A stretch of DNA of 64,000 nucleotides from Prostheceraeus crozeri (Eukaryota; Platyhelminthes; Polycladida; Euryleptidae), in the NCBI GenBank assembly GCA_907163375.1, contig CAJQUW010005272.1, positions 124,001 through 188,000 of the forward strand, given 5' to 3'. A program made the translations under genes and the position numbers. Positions 33,446-45,000 of this stretch are shown in pieces. Position 1 is the first letter of the stretch; each line of letters starts with the position of its first letter. Under the pieces are notes generated by a model, which made no database searches, was not told where the DNA came from, and saw only the letters and a list, made by a program, of their open reading frames with translations.

Positions 33446-34030
33446 GTTTTTCTTACATTTCTTCATGTAAATAAAGTAATATTTTTTGGAATTTAAAAAG
33501 TTTTCGTGTGTGGTTCTCATTTCATAGATTAGCTTGAATTGTGTATTTACATGTACATGTAGTTTATGCATTATTGTAATATCCAATCTAAATAAAAATG
33601 GTGCGTTAGGGTCTAATAATATTATAAAAATTAAGTTGATCTTTTAAAAGAAAAATAATTAAATAATTTAAATAATTTAAATAATTTAAAATAATTAAAA
33701 GCAAACGTCTTAAATATTCTTGAAACTAAATTCCTATCAACCCTCCAATATTAAAGGTAATTATTGTACAAAGTAAAATCAACATTTCAAACCCTACGAT
33801 CAAATGATCGATGGGCTTTCGAATGCAAATATACCATTATAACTCCCGGCAATGATTGCATAATATGCGAACCATTGATCATTAGTTTTTTTACTATTCT
33901 CGGTTAGAAGTTGACAGCTGTCGCTACTGCGGCCGTGAATAGTCATCAAATCAACTGATTGATCAGCAATGTCTTAGTGAATGAAAAAGAAAGAAATTTC
34001 AATGTGCAGTTATCATTGTTGCTGAGTGTA

Positions 34031-34542
34031 CATAGTAAAGTTCCTCAAGGCACATGCTTTGGGTCCATTTTATTTTCTGTAGTCTGAGAACTCTGAAATG
34101 ATGAAATATGCAGATGACGTCACGTCTCAATGTGTCCACCTTAACCTCAACTAATCGAAAAGCTGCATTATGAATAATTAATGCCACAAACAAAGCTGGA
34201 GCTTCAATGAAGTGATTTCTAAGAGTGGTGATTTTCAGATGCTACGTGCATACATTTCATTCGCTCAGTTTTGCATTTTTCACCCATTTTTGCTATTTCC
34301 CTGAATAATTTGTTTCGTAAACTACCGCGTGTTTTGTCAAATGCGGTCAATACTTCGTGTGTATTTCATTATGCTTGTACTTCGCTTCACAATGCGCATT
34401 CATGTGATGATTTGTGCATGTTTTCACCACCCTTTGTAAATCCAATGATCAATACAGCGGCTCCGACTGCTAATGAATTTCCTGCTTCATTTGCTCTGTG
34501 TCCAGGCAAACTGGCGCCTTCTTCCATTCAATATCATTTCAG
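34031..34542. other. End of the 14-kb intron
   Basis: AT-rich, no repeat or gene recognised. It ends with CATTTCAG, the acceptor of exon e. Confidence 0.5.
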
Positions 34543-34968
34543 AGAATCGAAGAGGAGGTCAAATTGGCCATTTCAACCTCCGACAAAGTTCCAGTTGCAT
34601 CAGAATCTGGAGTTCGGATGCAGAAGTTTCAGAACGTGCAGACGACTCGAGAAATTGTTCAAGAAGTTCAACCTTCGATGCCCCGCTGGAGGTATTGCCG
34701 TCTGCCCATTTCCAATCATTGTGCTCCAACGGAGGGCTCCTTCGATGCCATCCTGCAGTTGATCGTGCACTTGGACGCCGTCATGCTGGACGAAGATGGT
34801 CCTGCGCTCCTCTTCACGTGCCGAACTGGCAAAGGTCGAACTACAACGGCTGTGGCAGCCGCTGGACTTGTTTATTGTCATCTTCGAGGCTTCCCCTACG
34901 GTTCAGGACTTGGAGAGAGAGATAGAGTTCCTCTACGTCATGCTCAGTACACTGAAGGTGAATTCCAG
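34543..34968 (+). CDS. PALD1-like: Paladin-like gene, exon e (second phosphatase P-loop)
   Basis: Exon of 142 codons, phase 0, acceptor ATATCATTTCAG and donor CAG|GTAAAT. It carries the signature loop LLFTCRTGKGRTTTAV, a CX5R motif with Cys at exon residue 93 (TGC at 34819-34821) and Arg at residue 99, followed by the paladin-specific GFP and YTEGEFQ. Upstream, WRYCRLPISNHCAPTEGSFD matches the loop that supplies the general acid in PTP-like phytases and paladins. Here the residue I expect to be Asp is Asn (PISNH). The product would be a cytosolic, endosome-associated phosphatase-like protein. Vertebrate PALD1 has been reported to act on phosphoinositides, but catalysis by this copy is uncertain. 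Confidence 0.95.
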
Positions 34969-35605
34969 GTAAATTCCATCGCTGTGATGTTAGCGCCGAG
35001 CTTGAGCTTGGGACCGGTCCTCGGCCAAAGTGACGTAGAGATCTGTCTCCGATTCAGCACTCATCTGCATGTAGCTTTGAGCTACCATGTGTCGAAAGCT
35101 CGCTCAAAATGTCCACTCAAGTCAAACATATGCAAATAAAATGACTTACTAAATGACATTACAGAAAAGACAAGCAGAATTGTCAAGAGGTGAAATATTA
35201 ATCCTATTATGAAATCAATATTATTATAGGTTAGTACATTTTGAAGGCAATGCGATGTGTTTGCTTTAGAATTCATCCAATCCACTCATTGATTAACGTC
35301 ATTAAGATGCGTCATTAGTCAATAGCAGATTCTGAGCGCTTATCTACTACAGTGATGACCACAAAAAGTCGACCACCTAAATTTTGTCAGTTGCAGATAC
35401 ACATGTGGCAGATAAATGAAAATAGAGGTTGTAATAAAACTTTCTTTGCTGCTCTGGCAGGTAATTCCGGTGAATACACTACTTCCACAATATGAATGAC
35501 ATATGAGAGTAAAAGTCAACACATGCATGTGAAAAACTATCGATGGATCAGTGTTGGTTTCATGGACAACACCTCCAACTCATGCCTTCCTCTCTCCCTC
35601 TGCAG
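34969..35605. other. Intron of 637 bp, nothing else seen
   Basis: Normal GT-AG intron between exons e and f, AT-rich, without recognised repeats or genes. Confidence 0.8.
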
Positions 35606-35746
35606 GTGATTCGCAATCTCGTCCGCATTCTTCCAGATGGTCAACAAGTGAAGAGGGAAGTAGATTCTGTGTTAGATCAATGCTTTGAGACGATGAGTCC
35701 CATGCATTATCACGTCCGTGAAGCCATCTTCGTCACTTACAATCAG
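35606..35746 (+). CDS. PALD1-like: Paladin-like gene, exon f (post-P-loop helices)
   Basis: Exon of 47 codons, phase 0, acceptor TCCCTCTGCAG and donor CAG|GTAAGA. It encodes VIRNLVRILPDGQQVKREVD, then ETMSPMHYHVREAIFVTYNQ. This matches the most conserved C-terminal paladin block (QLLPDGHRVKKEVD then SETMTPMHYHLREII, from memory) almost residue for residue. Its counterpart in the first domain is exon a. Confidence 0.96.
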
Positions 35747-35804
35747 GTAAGAACTGAGAAACATGACAATTTGAATGACACATCACTGAGAAGCTGATTT
35801 TTAG

Positions 35805-35960
35805 GCAAAGAAGGCTTCCTCTCCACAACGTCAGAAGAAACTTGCAAGACGTGCTATTGATCAGCTGGAAAGGTATTTCTACCTCATCATCTTCAATGCC
35901 TATCTCCACTCCGAGCGTATCACAATGTGGGATAAAGAATTCAGTCAATGGATGAAAGAG
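35805..35960 (+). CDS. PALD1-like: Paladin-like gene, exon g (LERYF block), likely GC-AG donor
   Basis: Exon of 52 codons, phase 0 at its start, after a 58-bp intron ending GATTTTTAG. It encodes LERYFYLIIFNAYLHSERIT and ends FSQWMKE. At 35961 the sequence reads GCAAGT, so GAG|GCAAGT is a perfect GC-type donor, and vertebrate paladins continue for about 40 more residues after this point. The alternative is read-through to a TAA at 35973-35975, adding only ASRK and giving a C-terminally short protein. I favour the GC-AG donor because the break falls where the family continues and all other junctions are phase 0. The downstream exon would then lie beyond the satellite. Confidence 0.92.
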
Positions 35961-36029
35961 GCAAGTCGAAAATAATTACAGTGCTGTTCCCTTCTTTCTT
36001 CAAGGAATACTTCGCTTCCTACACATTCT

Positions 36030-39000
36030 GATGATGTTGGTGGGCGCACGCGCGACCTCCTCCCCCTCTGTCTCACTGAACACCAGTCCCTGTCCTTCCT
36101 GCCCATCCCCGATGATGTTGGTGAGCGGACTCGAGCCCTCCTCCCTCTCCGTCTACTAAACACCGTTCCCTGTCCTTCCTGCCCATCCCGATGATGTTGG
36201 TGGAAGCACGCGAGCCATGCTCCCCCCTCTGTCTCACTGTACACCGCTCCCTGTCCTTCCTGCTCATCCCCGATGATGTTGGTGAGCGGACTCGAGCCCT
36301 CCTCTATCTCCGTCTACTATACACCGTTCCTTGTTCTTCCTGCCCATCCCCGATGATGTTGGTGGTCGGACTTGAGCCCTCCTCCCTCTCCGTCTCACTG
36401 CACACCGCTCCCTGTCCTTCCTGCCCATCCCCGATGATGTTGGTGAGCGGACTCGAGTCCTCCTCCCTCTCCGTCTCACTGCACACCGCCAACTGTCCTT
36501 CCTGCCCATCCCCGATGATGTTGGTGGTCGGACTCGAGCCCTCCTCTATCTCCGTCTCACTGCACACCGCCAACTGTCCTTCCTGCCCATCCCCGATGAT
36601 GTTGGTGGTCGGACTCGAGCCCTCCTCTATCTCCGTCTACTATACACCGTTCCTTGTTCTTCCTGCCCATCCCCGATGATGTTGGTGGTCGGACTTGAGC
36701 CCTCCTCCCTCTCCGTCTCACTGCACACCGCTCCCTGTCCTTCCTGCCCATCCCCGATGATGTTGGTGAGCGGACTCGAGCCCTCCTCTATCTCCGTCTA
36801 CTATACACCGTTCCTTGTTCTTCCTGACCATCCCCGATGATGTTGGTGGTCGGACTTGAGCCCTCCTCCCTCTCCGTCTCACTGCACACCGCTAACTGTC
36901 CTTCCTGCCCATCCCCCGATGATGTTGGTGGTCGGACTCGAGTCCTCCTCCCTCTCCGTCTCACTGCACACCGCCAACTGTCCTTCCTGCCCATCCCCGA
37001 TGATGTTGGTGGTCGGACTCGAGCCCTCCTCCCTCTCCGTCTCACTGCACACCTCTCCCTGTCCTTCCTGCCCATCCCCCGATGATGTTGGTGGTCGGAC
37101 TCGATCCCTCCTCCCTCTCCGTCTCACTGCACACCGCTCACTGTCCTTTCTGCCCATCCCCGATGATGTTGGTGGTCGGACTCGAGCCCTCCTCCCTCTC
37201 CGTCTCACTGCACACCGCTCCCTGTTCATCCTGCCCATCCCCGATGATGTTGGTGGTCGGACTCGATCCCTCCTCCCTCTCCGTCTCATTGCACACCGCT
37301 CCCTGTCCTGCCTGCCCATCCCCGATGATGTTGGTGGTCGGACTCGAGTACTCCTCCCTCTCCTTCTCACTGCACACCGCTCCCTGTCCTTCCTGCCCAT
37401 CCCCGATGATGTTGGTGGTCGGACTCGAGCCCTCCTCCCTCTCCTTCTCACTGCACACCGCTCCCTGTCCTTCCTGCCCATCCCCGATCATGTTGGTGAG
37501 CGGACTCGAGCCCTCCTCCCTCTCCTTCTCACTGCACACCGCTGCCTGTCCTTCCTGCCCATCCCCGATGATGTTGGTGAGCGGACTCGAGCCCTCCTCC
37601 CTCTCCGTCTACTAAACACCGGTCCTTGTCCTTCCAGCCCATCCCCGATGATGTTGGTGAGCGGACTCGATCCCTCCTTCCTCTCTGTCTCACTGCACAC
37701 CGCTCCCTGTCCTTCCTGCTCATCCCCGATGATGTTGGTGGTCGGACTCGAGCCATCCTCCCTCTCCGTCTCACTGCACACCGCTCCCTGTCCTTCCTGC
37801 CCATCCCCGATGATGTTGGTGGTCGGACTCGAGTCCTCCTCCCTCTCCGTCTCACTGCACACCGCTCCCTGTCCTTCCTGCCCATCCCCGAAGATGTTGG
37901 TGAGCGGACTCGATCCCTCCTCCCTCTCCGTCTCACTGCACCGCGCTCCCTGTCCTTCCTGCTCATCCCCGATGATGTTGGTGGTCGGACTCGATCCCTC
38001 CTCCCTCTCCGTCTCACTGCACACCGCTCCCTGTCCTTCCTGCCCATCCCCGATGATGTTGGTGGTCGGACTCGATCCCTCCTCCCTCTCCGTCTTACTG
38101 CACACCGCTCCCTGTCCTTCCTGCCCATCCCCGATGATGTTGGTGAGCGGACTTGATCCCTCCTCCCTCTCCGTCTCACTGCACACCGCTCCCTGTCCTT
38201 CCTGCCCATCCCCGATGATGTTGGTGGTCGGACTCGATCCCTCCTCCCTCTCCGTCTCACTGCACACCGCTCCCTGTCCTTCCTGCCCATCCCCGATGAT
38301 GTTGGTGGTCGGACTCGAGCCCTCCTCCCCCTCGGTCTCACTGCACAGCGCTCCCTGTCCTTCCTGCCCATCCCCGATGATGTTGGTGGTCGGACTCGAG
38401 CCCTCCTCCCTCTCCGTCTCACTGCACACCGCTCCCTGTCCTTCCTGCCCATTCCCGATGATGTTGGTGGTTGGACTCGAGCATTCCTCCCTCTCCGTCT
38501 CACTGCACACCGCTCCCTGTCCTTCCTGCCATCCCCGATAATGTTGGTGGTCGGACTCGATCCCTCCTCCCTCTCCGTGTCACTGCACAGCGCTCCCTGT
38601 CCTTCCTGCCAATCCCCGATGATGTTGGTGGTCGGACTCGATCCCTCCTCCCTCTCCGTCTCACTGCGCACCGCTAGCTGTCCTTCCTGCCCATCTCCGA
38701 TGATGTTGGTGGTGGGACTCGATCCCTCCTCCCTCTCCGTCTCACTGCACGCCGCTCCCTGTCCTTCCTGCCCATCCCCGATGATGTTGGCGAGCGGACT
38801 CGAGCCCTCCTCCCTCTCCGTCTCACTGCGCACAGCTAGCTGTCCTTCCTGGCCATCCCCGATGATGTTGGTGGTCGGACTCGATCCCTCCTCCCTCTCC
38901 GTCTTACTGCGCACAGCTAGCTGTCCTTCCTTCCCATCCCCGATGATGCTGGTGGTCGGACTCGAGTCCTCCTCCCTCTCCGTCTCACTGCACACCGCTC

Positions 39001-42000
39001 CCTGTCCTTCCTGCCCATCCCCGATGATGTTGGTGAGCGGACTCGATCCCTCCTCCCTCTCCGTCTCACTGCACACCGCTCCCTGTCCTTCCTGCCAATC
39101 CCGATGATGTTGGTGGTCGGACTCGATCCCTCCTCCCTCTCCGTCTCAATGCACACCGCTCCCTGTCCTTCCTGCCCATCCCCGATGATGTTGGTGGTCG
39201 GACTCGATCCCTCCTCCATCTCCGTCTCACTGCACACCGCTCCCTGTCCTTCCTGCCCATCCCCGATGATGTTGGTGGTCGGACTCGATCCCTCCTCCCT
39301 CTCCGTCTCACTGCACATAGCTCCCTGTCCTTCCTGCCCATCCCCGATGATGTTGGTGGTCGGACTCGATCCCTCCTCCCTCGCCGTCTCACTGCACACC
39401 GCTCCCTGTCCTTCCTCCCGATCCCCGATGATGTTGGTGGTCGGACTCGATCCCTCCTCCCTCTCCGTCTCACTGCACACCGCTCCCTGTCCTTCCTGCC
39501 CATCCCCGAAGATGTTGGTGGTCGGACTCGATCCCTCCTCGCTCTCCGTCTCACTGCACACCGCTCCCTGTCCTTCCTGCCCATCCCCGATGATGTTGGT
39601 GGTCGGACTCGATCCCTCCTCCCTCTCCGTCTCACTGCACACCGCTCCCTGTCCTTCCTGCCCATCCCCGATGATGGTGGTGAGCGGACTCGATCCCTCC
39701 TCCCTCTCCGTCTCACTGCACACAGCTCCCTGTCCTTCCTGCCAATCCCCGATGATGGTGGTGAGCGGACTCGATCCCTCCTCCCTCTCCGTCTCACTGC
39801 ACACCGCCCCCTGTCCTTCCTGCCCATCCCCGATGATGTTGCTGGTCGGACTCGATCCCTCCTCCCTCTCCGTCTCACTGCACACCGCTCCCTGTCCTTC
39901 CTGCCCATCCCCGATGATGTTGGTGGTCGGAATAGAGCCCTCCTCCCTCTCCGTCTCACTGCACACCGCTCCCTGTCCTTCCTGCCCATCCCCGATGATG
40001 TTGGTGAGCGGACTTGATCCCTCCTCCCTCTCCGTCTCACTGCACACCGCTCCCTGTCCTTCCTGCCCATCCCCGATGATGTTGGTGGTCGGACTCGAGC
40101 CCTCCTCCCTCTCCGTCTCACTGCACACCGCTCCCTGTCCTTCCTGCCCATCCTCGATGATGTTGGTGGTCGGACTCGAGCACTCCTCTCTCTCCGTCTC
40201 ACTGCACACCGCTCCCTGTCCTTCCTGCCCATCCCCGATGATGTTGGTGAGCGGACTCGATCCCTCCTCCCTCTCCGTCTCACTGCACACCGCTCCCTGT
40301 CCTTCCTGCCCATCCCCGATGATGTTGGTGGTCGCACTCGAGCACTCCTCCCTCTCCGTCTCACTGCACACCGCTCCCTGTCCTTCCAGCCCATCCCCGA
40401 TGATGTTGGTGGTCGGACTCGATCCCTCCTCCCTCTCCGACTCACTGCACACCGCTCCCTGTCCTTCCTGCCCATCCCCGATGATGTTGGTGAGCGGACT
40501 CGATCCCTCCTCCCTCTACGTCTCACTGCACACCGCTCCCTGTCCTTCCTGCCCATCCCCGATGATGTTGGTGGTTGCACTCGAGCATTCCTCCCTCTCC
40601 GTCTCACAGCACACCGCTCCCTGTCCTTCCTGCCCCATCATCGATAATGTTGGTAGGCGGACTCGAGCCCTCCTCCCTCTCCGTCTCACTGCACACCGCT
40701 CCCTGTCCTTCCTGCCCATCCCCGATGATGTTGGTTGTCGGACTCGAGCCCTCCTCCCTCTCCGTCTCACTGCACACCGCTCCCTGTCCTTCCTGCCCAT
40801 CCCCGATGATGTTGGTGAGCGGACTCGAGCCCTCCTCCCTCTCCGTCTGACTGCACACCGCTCCCTGTCCTTCCTGACCATCCCCGATGATGTTGGTGGT
40901 CGGACTCGAGCCCTCCTCCCTCTCCGTCTCACTGCACACCGCTCCCTGTCCTTCCTGCCCATCCCCGATGATGTTGGTTGTCGGACTCGAGCCCTCCTCC
41001 CTCTCCGTCTCACTGCACACCGCTCCCTGTCCTTCCTGCCCATCCCCGATGATGTTGGTGAGCGGACTCGAGCCCTCCTCATTCTCCGTCTGACTGCACA
41101 CCGCTCCCTGTCCTTCCTGACCATCCCCGATGATGTTGGTGGTCGGACTCGAGCCCTCCTCCCTCTCCGTCTCACTGCACACCGCTCCCTGTCCTTCCTG
41201 CCCATCCCCGAAGATGTTGGTGAGCGGACTCGATCCCTCCTCCCTCTCCGTCTCACTGCACACCGCTCCCTGTCCTTCCTGCCCATCCCCGATGATGTTG
41301 GTGAGCGGACTCGAGCACTCCTCCCTCTCCGTCTCACTGCACACCGCTCCCTGTCCTTCCTGCCCATCCCCGATGATGTTGGTGAGCGGACTCGAGCCCT
41401 CCTCCCTCTCCGTCTCACTGCACACCGCTCCCTGTCCTTCCTGCCCATCCCCGATGATGTTGGTGGTTGGAATCGAGCATTCCTCCCTCTCCGTCTCACT
41501 GCACACCGCTCCCTGTCCTTCCTGCCATCCCCGATAATGTTGGTGGTCGGACTCGATCCCTCCTCCCTCTCCGTCTCACTGCACAGCGCTCCCTGTCCTT
41601 CCTGCCAATCCCCGATGATGTTGGTGAGCGGACTCGATCCCTCCTCCCTCTCCGTCTCACTGCGCACCGCTAGCTGTCCTTCCTGCCCATCTCCGATGAT
41701 GTTGGTGGTCGGACTCGATCCCTCCTCCCTCTCCGTCTTACTGCGCACAGCTAGCTGTCCTTCCTTCCCATCCCCGATGATGTTGGTGGTCGGACTCGAG
41801 TCCTCCTCCCTCTCCGTCTCACTGCACACCGCTCCCTGTCCTTCCTGCCCATCCCCGATGATGTTGGTGGTCGGACTCGAGCCCTCCTCCCTCTCCGTCT
41901 CACTGCACACCGCTCCCTGTCCTTCCTGCCCATCCCCGATGATGTTGGTGGTCGGACTCGATCCCTCCTCCCTCTCCGTCTCACTGCACACCGCTCCCTG

Positions 42001-45000
42001 TCCTTCCTGCCCATCCCCGATGATGTTGGTGGTCGGACTCGAGTCCTCCTCCCTCTCCGTCTCACTGCACACCGCTCCCTGTCCTTCCTGCCCATCCCCG
42101 ATGATGTGGGTGGTCGGACTCGATCCCTCCTCCCTCTCCGTCTCACTGCACACCGCTCCCTGTCCTTCCTGCCCATCCCCGAAGATGTTGGTGGTCGGAC
42201 TCGATCCCTCCTCCCTCTCCGTCTCACTGCACACCGCTCCCTGTCCTTCCTGCGCATCCCCGATGATGTTGGTGGTCGGACTCGAGCACTCCTCCCTCTC
42301 CGTCTCACTGCACCACGCTCCCTGTTCTTCCCGCCCATCCCCGATGATGTTGGTGGTCGCACTCGAGCACTCCTCCCTCTCCGTCTCACTGCACACAGCT
42401 CCCTGTCCTTCCTGCCCATCCCCGATGATGGTGGTGAGCGGACTCGATCCCTCCTCCCTCTCCGTCTCACTGCACACAGCTCCCTGTCCTTCCTGCCCAT
42501 CCCCGATGATGGTGGTGAGCGGACTCGATCCCTCCTCCCTCTCCGTCTCACTGCACACCGCCCCCTGTCCTTCCTGCCCATCCCCGATGATGTTGGTGGT
42601 CGGACTCGATCCCTCCTCCCTCTCCGTCTCACTGCACACCGCTCCCTGTCCTTCCTGCCCCATAATCGATAATGTTGGTAGGCGGACTCGAGCCCTCCTC
42701 CCTTTCCGTCTCACTGCACACCGCCCCCTGTCCTTCCTGCCCATCCCCGATGATGTTGGTTGTCGGACTCGAGCCCTCCTCCCTCTCCGTCTCACTGCAC
42801 ACCGCTCCCTGTCCTTCCTGCCCATCCCCGATGATGTTGGTGAGCGGACTCGAGCCCTCCTCCCTCTCCGTCTGACTGCACACCGCTCCCTGTCCTTCCT
42901 GACCATCCCCGATGATGTTGGTGGTCGGACTCGAGCCCTCCTCCCTCTCCGTCTCACTGCACACCGCTCCCTGTCCTTCCTGCCCATCCCCGATGATGTT
43001 GGTTGTCGGACTCGAGCCCTCCTCCCTCTCCGTCTGACTGCACACCGCTCCCTGTCCTTCCTGCCCATCCCCGATGATGTTGGTGAGCGGACTCGAGCCC
43101 TCCTCCCTCTCCGTCTGACTGCACACAGCTCCCTGTCCTTCCTGCCCATCCCCGATGATGTTGGTGAGCGGACTCGATCCCTCCTCCCTCTCCGTCTCAC
43201 TGCACACCGCCCCCTGTCCTTCCTGCCCATCCCCGATGATGTTGGTGGTCGGACTCGATCCCTCCTCCCTCTCCGTCTCACTGCACACCGCTCCCTGTCC
43301 TTCCTGCCCCATAATCGATAATGTTGGTAGGCGGACTCGAGCCCTCCTCCCTCTCCGTCTCACTGCACACCGCTCCCTGTCCTTCCTGCCCATCCCCGAT
43401 GATGTTGGTTGTCGGACTCGAGCCCTCCTCCCTCTCCGTCTCACTGCACACCGCTCCCTGTCCTTCCTGCCCATCCCCGATGATGTTGGTGAGCGGACTC
43501 GAGCCCTCCTCCCTCTCCGTCTCACTGCACACCGCTCCCTGTCCTTCCTGCGCATCCCCGATGATGTTGGTGAGCGGACTCGAGCACTCCTCCCTCTCCG
43601 TCTCACTGCACACCGCTCCCTGTCCTTCCTGCCCATCCCCGATGATGTTGGTGAGCGGACTCGAGCCCTCCTTCCTCTCCGTCTCACTGCACACCGCTCC
43701 CTGTCCTTCCTGCCCATTCCCGATGATGTTGGTGGTCGGACTCGAGCATTCCTCCCTCTCCGTCTCACTGCACACCGCTCCCTGTCCTTCCTGCCCATCC
43801 CCGATGATGTTGGTGGTCGCACTCGAGAACTCCTCCCTCTCCGTCTCACTGCACACCGCTCCCTGTCCTTCCTGCCCATCCCCGATGATGTTGGTGGTCG
43901 CACTCGAGCACTCCTCCCTCTCCGTCTCACTGCACACCGCTCCCTGTCCTTCCTGCCCATCCCCGATGATGTTGGTGGTCGGACTCGATCCCTCCTCTAT
44001 CTCTGTCTCATTGCACACCGCTCCCTGTCCTTCCTGTCTATCCAGATGATGTTTTTGGTGAGCGGACTCAAGAGCTCCTCCCTCTACGTCTCACTGCACA
44101 CCGCTCCCTCTTCTTCCTGCCCATCCCCGATGAAGTTGGTGACGGACTCGAGCCCTCCTCCCTCTCCGTCTCGCTGCACACCGCTCCCTGTCCTTCCTGC
44201 CCATCCCCGATGATGTTGGTTGGCGGATTAGAGCCCTCCTCCCTCTACGTCTCACTGCACACCGCTCCCTGTCCTTCCTGCCCATCCCCGTTGATGTTGG
44301 TGGTCGGTCTCGAGTCCTCCTTCCTCTCCGTCTCACTGCACGTAGCTCCCTGTCCTTCCTGCCCATCCCCGATCATGTTGGTGGTCGGACTCGATCCCTC
44401 CTCCCTCTCCGTCTCACTGCACACCGCTCCCTGTCCTTCCTGCCCATCCCCGATGATGTTGGTGAGCGGACTCGATCCCTCCTCCCTCTACGTCTCACTG
44501 CACACCGCTCCCTGTCCTTCCTGCCCATCCCCGATGATGTTGGTGGTCGGACTCGAGCACTCCTCCCTCTCCGTCTCACTGCACACCGCTCCCTGTCCTT
44601 CCTGCCCATCCCCGATGATGTTGGTGGTCGGACTCGAGCCCTCCTCCCTCTCCGTCTCACTGCACACCGCTCCCTGTCCTTCCTGACCATCCCCGATGAT
44701 GTTGGTGGTCGGACTCGAGCCCTCCTCCCTCTCCGTCTCACTGCACACCGCTCCCTGTCCTTCCTGCCCATCCCCGATGATGTTGGTTGTCGGACTCGAG
44801 CCCTCCTCCCTCTCCGTCTCACTGCACACCGCTCCCTGTCCTTCCTGCCCATCCCCGATGATGTTGGTGAGCGGAGTCGAGCCCTCCTCCCTCTCCGTCT
44901 GACTGCACACCGCTCCCTGTCCTTCCTGACCATCCCCGATGATGTTGGTGGTCGGACTCGAGCCCTCCTCCCTCTCCGTCTCACTGCACACCGCTCCCTG

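Larger units (their letters stand above)
31262..34028 (+). mobile_element. Tc1-like transposon with about 175-bp inverted ends
   Basis: Inverted terminal repeats 31262-31436 and 33857-34028 match almost throughout. Outer ends read CATTCAGCAACAATGATAAC on the left and CACTCAGCAACAATGATAAC on the opposite strand at the right. TA flanks both ends (31260-31261 and 34029-34030), the Tc1/mariner target. Subtracting the nested Penelope-like insertion and its duplicated target leaves about 1.56 kb, a normal Tc1 size. It carries a broken transposase (32755-33445) on the + strand and an A/T-simple stretch at 33655-33700. Confidence 0.92.

Noticed and set aside
36030..36700. Continuation of the paladin coding sequence into the satellite
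   Set aside because: The reading frame of exon g stops at 35973-35975 before the array, and the satellite peptide has no paladin similarity.
39104..43321. 1405-codon open frame, and many others over 300 codons in 36-64 kb on both strands
   Set aside because: The 81-bp unit is a multiple of three and has no stop in at least four frames, so long open frames arise automatically. Frames switch wherever a unit gains or loses a base, and no start, splice or codon-use signal favours one frame.
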